A stretch of 17,464 bases of DNA from RUG11867 sp964553435 (GTDB lineage: Bacteria; Bacillota_I; Bacilli_A; RF39; UBA660): contig CAZKKM010000028.1 in the NCBI GenBank assembly GCA_964553435.1, forward strand, positions 1-17,464, written 5' to 3'. The position numbers and the translations under genes are program-made. Below are positions 7,231-15,467 of the stretch, in pieces. The notes below the pieces were generated by a model. The model was not told the origin of the DNA. It worked only from the letters and a program-made list of their open reading frames with translations, and made no database searches. The number at the start of each line of letters is the position of its first letter. Positions within the stretch are counted from its first letter, which is position 1.

Positions 7231-7260
7231 TAGGCAAAAGAGATGTATTCGTGGTATAAT
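7231..7260 (+). promoter_or_regulatory. Promoter of the rlmN-prpC-prkC-rsgA-rpe operon
   Basis: A perfect TATAAT (7255-7260) with TG at 7252-7253 is an extended -10. The -35 is weak: TAGGCA (7231-7236), 18 bases upstream. An inverted repeat CTAGGC (7230-7235) / GCCTAG (7263-7268) brackets the core promoter. Predicted +1 is near 7267. Confidence 0.7.
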
Positions 7261-7283
7261 TAGCCTAGAAAGTGTGCGATTTT

Positions 7284-8306
7284 ATGACGAATATATACGA
7301 CATGACGAGAGAAGAATTGATCGAGCGATTAGCCGCTTGGAATGTCAAATCTTATAAAGCGATACAGATATACGAATGGCTATATGAAAAAAGGGTCAAA
7401 TCTTTCGACGACATGACAAATCTCAAAAAAGAATTTATCGAGACTTTGAAGAATAACTTTACTATGGAAGAATTGATAGTCAGAAGAAAGCAAGAAGATG
7501 AAACAGCCATCAAGTATTTGTTCGAACTTACAGATGGGAATTTGATCGAAGCGGTCGTCATGAAACACGACTATGGTATGAGTGTCTGCGTCTCTTCACA
7601 AATCGGCTGCAATATGGGATGTGCTTTCTGTGAAAGTGGACGACTCAAGAAGGTTCGCGACTTGTTGCCTGGCGAGATAGTAGGTCAACTTTTGAAGATA
7701 GAAGAAGATGCCGGAATAAAAATCAACTCTGTCGTCGTCATGGGAATAGGGGAACCATTTGATAACTACGACAATATTGTACGTTTTTTGAAGATAATAA
7801 ACGATGCGAAGGGAATGGCCATCGGAGCGCGTCACATAACTGTTTCGACGAGTGGACTCGTTCCTAGAATATACGATTTTGCCGATTTGCCGTTGCAAAT
7901 AAACTTGGCAATCAGTTTGCATGCACCAAACGATGAAATTCGAAATAGAATCATGAAAATCAACAAAGTTTACAATATTGACACTTTGATGAAGGCAATT
8001 CGGCATTATATCGCAAAAACTAATAGACGAGTTACTATCGAATATGTTATGCTTAATGGGGTTAATGATACGAAAGAGTGCGCTTATGAACTGGTGAAAT
8101 TGTTAAAGGGAATGAATGTGTATGTCAATTTGAGTCCTTATAACTTGACCAGTCATTCGGAATTCGGAAAGTCTTCACTTGCAAAGAAAGATCAATTTTT
8201 TTAAATTTTGAATAAAAACAGTATTACAGTAACCGTAAGAAGAGAGTTCGGAGGTACGATAGAGGCGGCCTGTGGACAACTTAGAGCGAACGAGGTGAAA
8301 GATTGA
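7284..8306 (+). CDS. rlmN: RlmN, dual-specificity 23S rRNA/tRNA adenine-C2 methyltransferase, interrupted by an in-frame TAA at 8202-8204
   Basis: RlmN is a radical-SAM enzyme that methylates A2503 of 23S rRNA and A37 of some tRNAs. C109-xxx-C113-xx-C116 (GCNMGCAFCESG) is the [4Fe-4S]/SAM site, and C102 in SVCVSSQ is the first conserved catalytic cysteine. VVMGIGEPFDNYD and SLHAPND are further family motifs. Reading from ATG 7284, a TAA at 8202-8204 stops it after DQFF, at 306 residues. In the same frame the sequence goes on ILNKNSITVTVRREFGG, then IEAACGQLRAN, and ends at TGA 8304-8306, two bases before the next gene. This is the normal RlmN ending, and the cysteine of ACGQL (codon 8271-8273, position 330) is the methyl carrier equivalent to E. 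coli C355. Stopped at 8204, the protein lacks that residue and should be inactive. AAA to TAA is a one-base change. The start is uncertain: no strong ribosome site, and ATG 7302 is possible. Confidence 0.88.
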
Positions 8307-8307
8307 T

Positions 8308-9051
8308 ATGCAATCATTTTATTTGACAGATCCCGGAATAGTCCGGAGTCACAACGAAGATTCGGTGACGATAGTCAAAAATATGCTCGGCGAACACATG
8401 TTGATAGTAGCCGACGGCATGGGTGGGCATCGTGCTGGAGAAGTGGCGAGCGGAATAGCCGTCACACACTTGGGAGAACGTTTTAAAAGTCTATCTTCGA
8501 TAGGAAGCAAGTTGGATGCGATCAACTGGCTCGATGAAAACGTCGCCATCATAAATGCAGAAATCATCAAATATGCGAACAACAATCCGGAGTGCATGGG
8601 TATGGGAACGACTTTGGTCGTCGCCATCCTGACGGAAGAATTTCTCATTTTCGGAAATGTCGGAGATTCGAGTGGGTTCGTATTAAAAAACAAAAAATTA
8701 CACAAAGTAACAAAGGATCATACACTGGTAAATGTGCTCGTCGAATCGGGAGAGCTCACCGAAGAAGAAGCAGCCAATCATCCTAAGAAGAACGTTCTCA
8801 TGCGAGCTTTGGGAGCGAGCGATAAGCAAGAGCTCGATAAGTTTGCCGTCGAGACGGATGTCGATGCGATATTCTTGTGCAGCGACGGACTTTCGAATAT
8901 GCTTTCGATAGAACAGATCGAGAATATTTTGAATGACGAGGAACTCGACATCGAGAGCAAACTCACCAAATTGGTGCGAAAGTGCAATTCGCGCGGAGGC
9001 ACGGACAATATTTCCGTAGCATATCTAGTTAAGGAGAGTAATGATTTATGA
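8308..9051 (+). CDS. prpC: PP2C-type Ser/Thr phosphatase
   Basis: This 247-residue metal-dependent protein phosphatase (PrpC/Stp family) reverses phosphorylation by the partner PASTA kinase. Motifs in order are SHNEDS near the N-terminus, ADGMGGH with the metal-binding aspartate, GNVGDSSGF, TKDHTLV, LCSDGLSNML and GGTDNIS with the last metal-binding aspartate. All are intact and the length is normal for the family (about 240-250). It has no membrane segment, so it is cytosolic. GAGGTG lies about ten bases before ATG 8308. The start follows the ancestral rlmN stop by one base, and the end overlaps the kinase start (ATGA), the usual prpC-prkC coupling. Confidence 0.94.
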   Translation: MQSFYLTDPGIVRSHNEDSVTIVKNMLGEHMLIVADGMGGHRAGEVASGIAVTHLGERFKSLSSIGSKLDAINWLDENVAIINAEIIKYANNNPECMGMGTTLVVAILTEEFLIFGNVGDSSGFVLKNKKLHKVTKDHTLVNVLVESGELTEEEAANHPKKNVLMRALGASDKQELDKFAVETDVDAIFLCSDGLSNMLSIEQIENILNDEELDIESKLTKLVRKCNSRGGTDNISVAYLVKESNDL

Positions 9052-10835
9052 TAATGAAGGGGCAAAAGATCAACGACCGCTATCAGATCATCAAATCGAT
9101 CGGCGAGGGCGGGATGGCAAACGTCTACTTGGCATATGATACTATTTTGGATAGAAACGTAGCTGTCAAAGTGCTTCGCGGAGATTTGGCGACGGACGAA
9201 AAATTCGTGCGAAGGTTTCAAAGAGAGGCTTTAAGTGCTTCATCTTTGTCTCATCCGAACATCGTCGAAGTGTACGATGTCGGCGAAGATAACGGTTCTT
9301 ATTACATCGTCATGGAGTATATCGAAGGCAAACATTTGAAGGAACTGATCAAAAAACGAGGAAAACTCACTTTGAGTGAAGTAATCGACATCATGAGTCA
9401 AGTGTGCGATGGGTTGGCGACAGCTCACGATTCGTACATAATTCACAGAGATATAAAGCCACAAAATATCATGATTTTGGATAGTGGTCTCGTCAAAATA
9501 ACCGATTTTGGTATTGCGATGGCTCTCAATAGCACTCAACTGACTCAAACCAATTCGGTCATGGGAAGTGTCCATTATCTCCCTCCGGAACAGGCGAGTG
9601 GCAAAGGTTCGACGATGCAAAGCGATATCTATTCGATGGGTATACTCATGTACGAGCTTCTCACGGGGTCGCTTCCTTTTAGAGGTGAAAATGCCGTCGA
9701 GATAGCACTCAAACAACTGAAAGAACCGATTCCGAATATCAAAGAAAAATTGCCTGATATTCCGAACTCTATAGTCAACATAATCAAAAGGTCGACAGCC
9801 AAAAATCCGAAAAACCGATATACAGATGCTAGAGAGATGTTGGACGACATAAAAACGGCAATGGATGATTCGAGAGCAAATGAAGAAATCGTCAAATTCG
9901 AGTTTCCAGAAGGTGACGAGATAGACAAGCAGGCGAGCAAAAAGGTCAAAGAAACGATAAACGAAGTCAAAAAGAAAGAACCGGATCAACCGGTGATTAC
10001 GAAGAAAGTGACGGAGGATGAAGTGAAGAAAGAAAACAAACTACTTTTAATCTTAGGTGCCATATTTACGGGTATAGTCGTGCTTGTGACGGCCATCTTC
10101 GTCATCTTGCCTAAGGTCACTAGTGTCGACAACGTAAAAGTCCCTATCACTGCCGATATGGACGAAGTGAAGGCTGAGGAGATTCTCATCGAAGAGGGAT
10201 TAAAAGTCAATCCTGAGCTCAAAAAAATATCGAGCGAGACGATAGAAGAAGGAAAAGTAGTAAAGACGGATCCGGCGGCCGGTAGGACGGTCAAAGAAGG
10301 AACAGAAGTGACCATTTACGTGTCTTCCGGCAAAAGTTCACTGACTTTAGAAGATTATACGGGCCGCAACTACATCGAAGTCAAGGCAATTCTCGAAAGT
10401 ACGTACAAGATGAATGTCATAGCGGAAAAAAGGGCGGTCGATGATCCGACACAGTACAAAGCGAGTGAAATAATAGATCAGAACCCGAAAGCAGGCGAAG
10501 AAGTACCTGAGGGCGGAACAATAACACTTTATTATCCAGATATCGAAGAAGTCTATCCAGACTTCACGACAGGAGATTATTCGTTATCCGAAATCGAAGA
10601 GTTTGCCAAGAAGAATGGGCTCAAATTTACACCTAAATATGTCACGACGGCAGAGCATGCACCAGGTACAATTTTCGAACAGAGTAGGCAACCGAATTCA
10701 CGCATTTCGGCCGGGGCATCGTTTAGTGTATCTATCGCCCAAGAACCGTTAGACGAAGGACCGTTAGTGATTCCTGGTGCCGAGGATGGAACAGATGCAG
10801 AACCAACGGATGGAGGTGCTGGCCAAAATGAATAA
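9048..10835 (+). CDS. prkC: PASTA-domain serine/threonine protein kinase
   Basis: This 595-residue, single-pass membrane kinase senses muropeptides or lipid II and phosphorylates cell wall, division and translation proteins. The cytosolic kinase domain (about 10-270) has the Gly-rich loop GEGGMANVY at 19-27, K41 in VAVKV, H133-R-D135 in the catalytic loop and D153-F-G155, so it should be active. A charged linker follows to about 330, then one membrane segment (about 332-355). Three PASTA modules follow at roughly 361-425, 430-497 and 499-568, ending in an acidic, glycine-rich tail. AAGGAG lies eleven bases before ATG 9048, which overlaps the phosphatase stop; ATG 9054 is a less likely start. 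Its end overlaps the rsgA start. The prpC-prkC-rsgA-rpe order is classic for Firmicutes. Confidence 0.95.
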   Translation: MIMKGQKINDRYQIIKSIGEGGMANVYLAYDTILDRNVAVKVLRGDLATDEKFVRRFQREALSASSLSHPNIVEVYDVGEDNGSYYIVMEYIEGKHLKELIKKRGKLTLSEVIDIMSQVCDGLATAHDSYIIHRDIKPQNIMILDSGLVKITDFGIAMALNSTQLTQTNSVMGSVHYLPPEQASGKGSTMQSDIYSMGILMYELLTGSLPFRGENAVEIALKQLKEPIPNIKEKLPDIPNSIVNIIKRSTAKNPKNRYTDAREMLDDIKTAMDDSRANEEIVKFEFPEGDEIDKQASKKVKETINEVKKKEPDQPVITKKVTEDEVKKENKLLLILGAIFTGIVVLVTAIFVILPKVTSVDNVKVPITADMDEVKAEEILIEEGLKVNPELKKISSETIEEGKVVKTDPAAGRTVKEGTEVTIYVSSGKSSLTLEDYTGRNYIEVKAILESTYKMNVIAEKRAVDDPTQYKASEIIDQNPKAGEEVPEGGTITLYYPDIEEVYPDFTTGDYSLSEIEEFAKKNGLKFTPKYVTTAEHAPGTIFEQSRQPNSRISAGASFSVSIAQEPLDEGPLVIPGAEDGTDAEPTDGGAGQNE

Positions 10836-11661
10836 GGACGGAAAAATCATCAAGATAATAAGCAACCTCTATACCGTCCTTGCCGATGGCGAGAAGTACG
10901 AATGTCGTGCCAGAGGAAAATTTAGAAATGACTCAGTGACCCCTCTCGTAGGGGACTTTGTCGTTATAGATACACAAAATGCCTATATATTGGAGATAAG
11001 GCCTCGAAAAAATGAGATGATGAGACCAGCTATTGCCAATGTGGACATCGGGCTTGTTTTGACGAGTGTAAAAGAACCCGATTTGTCTTTGAATTTGTTG
11101 GACAAAGAATTGGCCGTAATAAAACATGCAGGAGTTGAACCAATAATAGTCCTATCGAAGATGGATCTCGTAAGCTGGAGAGAGAAACGGGAATTAAAAA
11201 AATTGTTCAGATATTATAAAAAAATAGGATTTTCGGTCGTGACGAACAGGAATCTCTTCATCTTAAAGAGAATATTAAAAAACAAGACAGTCGTCATCAC
11301 CGGGCAAACTGGAGCAGGAAAGAGCACTCTTTTGAATAAGTTAGATGGTTCTTTAAACTTGAAGACAAGTCCGATAAGCACTGCTTTAGGCCGCGGTGTA
11401 CATACGACGAGGCACGTGGAATTGTTCGAAGTGGCCGGCGCTTGTATAGCAGATACACCTGGGTTCAGTGCTTTGGATTTGAATTTTCCGAAAAGCGAAT
11501 TGAAAGAAGTTTATCCAGAATTTGACAATTGCGAGTGTAAGTTTCAAAATTGTGAACACGATGGTGAGAAGAATTGCGGGGTCAAAGAGGCATACAAAAA
11601 TGGCGAGATATTGGCGAGTAGATATGAGAATTATATAAAATTCAAGGGAGAGATGAAATGA
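10828..11661 (+). CDS. rsgA: Ribosome small-subunit GTPase RsgA (YjeQ)
   Basis: This 277-residue circularly permuted GTPase helps late maturation of the 30S subunit. An N-terminal OB-fold (about 5-70, with GDFV) is followed by the GTPase motifs in permuted order: G4 as S110-K-M-D113, G1 as GQTGAGKST from 159, and G3 as D209TPGF. The switch region holds TTRH, and a C-terminal zinc knuckle follows with C237, C242, H244 and C250. All signature residues are present. ATG 10828 is chosen because GGAGGT (10812-10817) stands ten bases upstream and inside the kinase gene; a longer TTG-type start at 10777 would overlap the kinase by 59 bases. The stop overlaps the next start (ATGA). It is a likely phosphorylation target of the neighbouring kinase, by analogy with other Firmicutes. 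Confidence 0.95.
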   Translation: MNKDGKIIKIISNLYTVLADGEKYECRARGKFRNDSVTPLVGDFVVIDTQNAYILEIRPRKNEMMRPAIANVDIGLVLTSVKEPDLSLNLLDKELAVIKHAGVEPIIVLSKMDLVSWREKRELKKLFRYYKKIGFSVVTNRNLFILKRILKNKTVVITGQTGAGKSTLLNKLDGSLNLKTSPISTALGRGVHTTRHVELFEVAGACIADTPGFSALDLNFPKSELKEVYPEFDNCECKFQNCEHDGEKNCGVKEAYKNGEILASRYENYIKFKGEMK

Positions 11662-12284
11662 AAATAGCAGTGTCGATTCTATCTTCTATATATGATGAAG
11701 AAGAGACGATTAAGAGAATAAATGAAACAGATGCCGAGTTTTTACATGTCGATGTATTGGATGGATCTTTCGTACCTCAAAAGACACCTAAGAGAGAATT
11801 CTTACATACATGTACGAAACCTTTAAATGTTCATTTAATGGTATCGCGGCCATTCGATTACATATCGACATTCAAGGAGTTGGGCGCGGACGCGATTATC
11901 ATTCAAGCGGAACTCGAAGATGATTTAGAGAGTTTGCTCAAATATATAAAAGAACTAGGGATGAAATGTGGCTTGGCTTTATCTCCTGCTACGAGTGTAT
12001 CCAAATTGGAGAACTATCTCAATTTATTAGATGATGTTCTCGTTTTGTGTGTAGAGCCAGGCGCAGGAGGTCAGAAGATGCTCGAGTTTACATTGGAAAA
12101 GATAGATGAATTAGTAAAAATACGCGACGAACGTGGATATACATACGAAATCATCGTCGACGGAGGAGTAAACGAAGAGACTATAGATAAAGTGCGCAAG
12201 GCCGACATAGCGGTCGTCGGATCCTTCATCTGTAAGAGCGAAGATTATCAGGAAAGGATAAATAAACTAAGGCTTTTAAAATGA
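11658..12284 (+). CDS. rpe: Ribulose-phosphate 3-epimerase
   Basis: This 208-residue TIM-barrel enzyme interconverts ribulose 5-phosphate and xylulose 5-phosphate in the pentose phosphate pathway. Metal-binding residues are visible: H30 and D32 (LHVDVLDG), H59 (VHLMV) and D168 (VDGGV). VEPGAGGQ is the phosphate-loop region. The strand that usually reads THVE is IQAE here, so one commonly conserved histidine is missing, which suggests divergence but not necessarily loss of activity. The length is close to the usual 215. It overlaps rsgA by four bases and closes the operon. In many Firmicutes thiN follows, but not here. Confidence 0.88.
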   Translation: MKIAVSILSSIYDEEETIKRINETDAEFLHVDVLDGSFVPQKTPKREFLHTCTKPLNVHLMVSRPFDYISTFKELGADAIIIQAELEDDLESLLKYIKELGMKCGLALSPATSVSKLENYLNLLDDVLVLCVEPGAGGQKMLEFTLEKIDELVKIRDERGYTYEIIVDGGVNEETIDKVRKADIAVVGSFICKSEDYQERINKLRLLK

Positions 12285-12302
12285 TGAAGAAAATGATAAA
12301 AT
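12274..12302 (+). promoter_or_regulatory. Possible promoter of the DUF308-suf operon
   Basis: TAAAAT (12297-12302) with TG at 12294-12295 gives an extended -10; the -35 is poor (TTTTAA, 12274-12279). It lies partly in the end of rpe. No terminator separates rpe from the next gene, so read-through is also possible. Confidence 0.42.
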
Positions 12303-12328
12303 ATTGATTAAGAAAGAAGTTGGTTTTC

Positions 12329-12850
12329 ATGCAAACTATAACGATTAAAAGTTACGAATCGAGAAAGAGTTTGGTTCAACCTATCATATTTTTAGTCATA
12401 GGATTGTTGTTATTCATCAATCCGGGAAGAATAACGGAGTTCGTTTCATATATATTTGGAGGAGTCTTCTTGGCTCTCGGAATAGCCAAATATGTGCGCG
12501 ATGCTAAGAGAGTCGATAAGACGAGTGGTGATACTTTCTACAGTATCATGATGGTCATATTGGGTATCATATTCATCTTCTTTTCTGGTACGATAGAATT
12601 TTTGATAAGATTGGCCATAGGAATTTGGATAATTGCCAATGCACTCAATTCGATTGCCATCGGAGCCAATCTCGTAAAAATAGATAAAAAATCCACTGTC
12701 ACACTCATCATCGGCTTCATTTTGCTCGTAATAGGATTGTATACGATATTCGTATCGAATCTGATATTATCGACCGTCGGACTGATAATCGCCATCTATG
12801 CAGTTTTGGAAATAATCAATTACTTTTATATTCAAAGTATGAACAGATAG
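12329..12850 (+). CDS. DUF308/HdeD-type small membrane protein
   Basis: 173 residues with about six membrane segments arranged as three helical hairpins, as in the DUF308/HdeD family. Repeated short patterns such as GLLLFINPG and LLVIGLYTIFVSN mark the repeat unit. HdeD itself is linked to acid resistance in E. coli, but members in Bacillota are uncharacterised. Start: ATG 12329 is preferred; TTG 12320 is possible, and the ribosome site (AGAAAGAAG) is weak for both. It ends ten bases before sufC with no terminator between, so it is probably co-transcribed with the suf genes. Whether that has functional meaning is unclear. Confidence 0.8.
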   Translation: MQTITIKSYESRKSLVQPIIFLVIGLLLFINPGRITEFVSYIFGGVFLALGIAKYVRDAKRVDKTSGDTFYSIMMVILGIIFIFFSGTIEFLIRLAIGIWIIANALNSIAIGANLVKIDKKSTVTLIIGFILLVIGLYTIFVSNLILSTVGLIIAIYAVLEIINYFYIQSMNR

Positions 12851-12860
12851 GTGAAACGAT

Positions 12861-13601
12861 ATGTTGAAGATAGAACATTTGAGTGTTTCGGTTGGAGACA
12901 AAGAGATATTATCCGACTTAAATCTCGTCATTCCTAAAAATGAAATTCACGTCATCATGGGTCCGAACGGTACAGGGAAGAGCACTATATGTAAAGCGAT
13001 CATGGGCAACAAGGATTACAAAATTACACAGGGTAGTATAACTTACAATAACGAGCGAATAGACAGTATGAATGCCGATGAGATAGCCAAAAAAGGCATC
13101 TTTTTACTGGAACAAAATCCGACGGAGATAGCGGGGGTTACCAATGCCGAGATGTTGAGAGCGGCATTGAGCGATCGCGGAATAAAGGAGTCGATCTTCG
13201 AATTCAACAAAAGGCTCTCTTCAGCATGCGAACGTCTCGGAATCGACAAAGCATTCATTCATCACAATATCAACGAAAACTTGAGCGGTGGCGAGAAGAA
13301 AAAGAACGAGCTTTTGCAAATAGATGTCTTGAAACCCTCTTTGATATTGCTAGATGAGATGGACAGTGGACTCGATATTGACAGCCTCAAGAGTTTAACT
13401 GCAGGTCTTTTGGAGTACAAAAATGAATCGAAGGCGGCCATTCTCATCATAACTCACCATACTAATATATTGGAATATCTCAATCCAGATAAAGTATATA
13501 TTTTAAAAGATGGACATGTCTCTTTGGAAGGCGACATGAATTTGGCTTTGCAAATCGAAAAAGTTGGATTTAAAGGGGCGTTTAGTGTAAGTGATCAGTG
13601 A
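12861..13601 (+). CDS. sufC: SufC, Fe-S cluster assembly ATPase
   Basis: This 246-residue ABC-type ATPase powers the SUF scaffold complex in the cytosol. Walker A is G34PNGTGKST42, the Q-loop region is LLEQNPTEIAGV, the signature is L141SGGEKKKNE, Walker B is L161ILLDE166 followed by the SufC-typical MDSGLD, and the switch histidine lies in THHTN. All catalytic parts are present. AGGTG stands before ATG 12861. Its end overlaps the next gene by eleven bases. SufC normally binds a SufB-SufD pair; here only one short SufB/D-like protein is encoded beside it. Confidence 0.95.
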   Translation: MLKIEHLSVSVGDKEILSDLNLVIPKNEIHVIMGPNGTGKSTICKAIMGNKDYKITQGSITYNNERIDSMNADEIAKKGIFLLEQNPTEIAGVTNAEMLRAALSDRGIKESIFEFNKRLSSACERLGIDKAFIHHNINENLSGGEKKKNELLQIDVLKPSLILLDEMDSGLDIDSLKSLTAGLLEYKNESKAAILIITHHTNILEYLNPDKVYILKDGHVSLEGDMNLALQIEKVGFKGAFSVSDQ

Positions 13602-14262
13602 ACATGAGAATAAAATAATATTGAACGGTGGAGTACACGATTTAGATAAATTCAACAACTCTGCCCGAATTATCATCAAGAGAGATACTGTGGTCAATGC
13701 TATAAACTTGCATAACAACATGAATTTGCATTTTGTCCTCGAAAAAGATTCGACACTCGTATTGAACATGTTCGATTTTGCCGTAGATTTGAAGACGAAC
13801 ATCATTATCGAAGCGACCGATGACTCTAAATTTGTCATGAATGCGGCATTCATCGCCGAAGTCAAGTATGAGTTAGAAGTCGAGACAAGATTGTACGGAG
13901 ATAATATCGATGGGACATTGAACATTCGTGGCATAAATGAGGCCGAAGGTGTTACGAGAGTCGTGATGAACGGAGTCGTTGCAGGAGAAACTCGTGGAAA
14001 CGTCTTATCCGAATATGCCAAGGTTTTGAATAAGAGCGAATATTCGAGTGTATTGATACCCAACTTGATAGTGAATACGAATCAAGTGGAAGCAAATCAC
14101 GGTGTCTCAGTCGGTCATATAAGAGATGAAGAGCTCTTCTACATGATGAGCAAAGGCATTTCGAAAACCAATGCCTTTCGCATTATCGAAGAGGGGTTCA
14201 TCTTGAGCATCATGGACGAAGAGGTTAAACAAAAAATACAAAATATACTCGTAGGGAGGTGA
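13591..14262 (+). CDS. sufD: Half-length SufD/SufB-family scaffold protein
   Basis: 223 residues, about half of ordinary SufD or SufB (roughly 430-470). It keeps the family core: a beta-helix-like stretch (about 15-165) and the C-terminal signature ANHGVSVGHI, LFYMMSKGIS and the SufC-contact helices after it. NHG at the signature is the SufD-type form; SufB has HE there. The protein has no cysteine at all, so it cannot supply the SufB-type cysteine used for cluster assembly. The N-terminal helical domain of full-length SufD is missing. The start is GTG 13591 inside sufC, with AAAGGGG about eleven bases upstream; no longer frame is open upstream to suggest a broken larger gene. It could act alone with SufC as a minimal scaffold, or need a SufB encoded elsewhere. 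Confidence 0.85.
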   Translation: MISEHENKIILNGGVHDLDKFNNSARIIIKRDTVVNAINLHNNMNLHFVLEKDSTLVLNMFDFAVDLKTNIIIEATDDSKFVMNAAFIAEVKYELEVETRLYGDNIDGTLNIRGINEAEGVTRVVMNGVVAGETRGNVLSEYAKVLNKSEYSSVLIPNLIVNTNQVEANHGVSVGHIRDEELFYMMSKGISKTNAFRIIEEGFILSIMDEEVKQKIQNILVGR

Positions 14263-14267
14263 ACATT

Positions 14268-15467
14268 TTGAATGCACTTAAAGATTTTCCTATGTTGAAC
14301 AAGGACATCATCTACTTAGATAATGGCGCTACGACTTTCAAACCCAATTGTGTCATCGAAGCGATGAACGATTATTACTGCAATTATTGTGCGAATGCAC
14401 ACCGCGGCGATTACGATATCAGTTTACAAGTGGATATGGCATACGAAGGTGTGAGAGATAAAGTGGCCAATTTCATAAATGCCAAGCACAGGGAAGAAGT
14501 TATATTTACCAGTGGAGCAACCGATTCTTTAAATTTGATCGTCAACGGTTTTTTCGATCATATCATCGAAGCGGGAGACGAAATAATCTTGTCCGATTCC
14601 GAACATGCGTCCAATGTACTTCCGTGGTTCAGATTAGCTCAAAAATGCGGGGCTGTCATAAAGTACGTGCCACTGGATGATGTCTTTCATGTCACACTCG
14701 AAGCCATAATGAGAACTGTAACGAGCAGAACGAAGGTAATCGCGTTGGCGGAAATAACGAATGTCGTCGGTGATATTAGACCGATGAAAGAAATTTGCGA
14801 ATTTGCTCATCAAAACAACATTTTCGTAGTCGTCGATGGAGCCCAGAGTGTTCCGCATAAGAAATGCGATGTACAAGATATGGATGCAGATTTCTTGGCA
14901 TTTTCAGCTCACAAGATGTGCGGTCCAACGGGAGTCGGTGTTTTATACGGGAAACAAGAACTTTTGGAAGAATTGGTCCCAGTCAATATGGGTGGCGGAA
15001 TGAACGAATCTTTCGACAATGAAAATGCTATATTTTTAAAAGAATTGCCGACCAGATTGGAGGCCGGTACACCGAATATCGCAGGAGTCATCGGTTTGGG
15101 TGCTGCGATCGATTATTTGAATGAAATCGGTATGGACAACATCTTTGCTCATGAAATATCATTAAAGAAGTATGCGGTCGAAAAGTTAGAGAAAATACCG
15201 TTTATAGACATAATCAATAGCGAATGCGATTCCGGGATATTAGCTTTCAACGTCGAAGGTATATTTCCTCAGGATGTTGCGATCTATTTGAATAAATATA
15301 ACATATGTGTGAGGGCCGGCAACCATTGTGCGAAAATTTTGAAAAAGGCGGTGGGGGTAAAGAATACGGTTCGGGTAAGCTTGTATTTTTACAATACGAG
15401 AGAAGAGATAGATACTTTGGTCGAACTTTTGAGCGATAGAGATAAGATAATGAAAGAGATGATTTAA
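14268..15467 (+). CDS. sufS: SufS-type cysteine desulfurase
   Basis: This 399-residue PLP enzyme takes sulfur from cysteine and passes it as persulfide to SufU. K216 in SAHKMCGPTG is the PLP lysine, C354 in RAGNHCAK is the catalytic cysteine, and LDNGATT near the N-terminus and TSGATDS are family motifs. The HC form with a short cysteine loop marks group II (SufS) rather than IscS. Start: TTG 14268 is chosen because GGGAGGTG (14254-14261) sits six bases before it. GTG 14259 lies within that ribosome site and is unlikely. Its stop shares a base with the sufU start. Confidence 0.94.
   Translation: MNALKDFPMLNKDIIYLDNGATTFKPNCVIEAMNDYYCNYCANAHRGDYDISLQVDMAYEGVRDKVANFINAKHREEVIFTSGATDSLNLIVNGFFDHIIEAGDEIILSDSEHASNVLPWFRLAQKCGAVIKYVPLDDVFHVTLEAIMRTVTSRTKVIALAEITNVVGDIRPMKEICEFAHQNNIFVVVDGAQSVPHKKCDVQDMDADFLAFSAHKMCGPTGVGVLYGKQELLEELVPVNMGGGMNESFDNENAIFLKELPTRLEAGTPNIAGVIGLGAAIDYLNEIGMDNIFAHEISLKKYAVEKLEKIPFIDIINSECDSGILAFNVEGIFPQDVAIYLNKYNICVRAGNHCAKILKKAVGVKNTVRVSLYFYNTREEIDTLVELLSDRDKIMKEMI

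Noticed and set aside
7112..7357. 81-residue plus-strand open frame between ftsW and rlmN
   Set aside because: It spans the terminator and the promoter and runs into rlmN in another frame; composition and lack of a ribosome site argue against coding.
7596..8006. 136-residue minus-strand open frame inside rlmN
   Set aside because: Antisense to the radical-SAM core; no ribosome site or motif.
8196..8204. Programmed frameshift at the T7 run in rlmN
   Set aside because: The sequence after the stop is in the same frame as before it, so slippage by one base would not restore the protein; an in-frame stop is the correct description.
4806..8204. Alternative genetic code reading TAG and TAA as sense
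   Set aside because: TAG (2511-2513, 12848-12850) and TAA (4112-4114, 15908-15910, 10833-10835) end other genes at proper family lengths, and TGA also ends genes, so the standard code holds.
9240..9989. 249-residue open frame on the minus strand inside prkC
   Set aside because: It is antisense to the conserved kinase domain, has no ribosome site and no recognisable motif; low stop density comes from the codon use of the plus strand.
13503..14063. 186-residue minus-strand open frame across sufC/sufD
   Set aside because: Antisense shadow of two recognised genes with no start signal or family features.
13591..14262. sufD as a frameshifted fragment of a full-length gene
   Set aside because: It is compactly placed between overlapping sufC and sufS with proper signals at both ends, and no SufD-like sequence lies in other frames, so it looks like a genuine short form.
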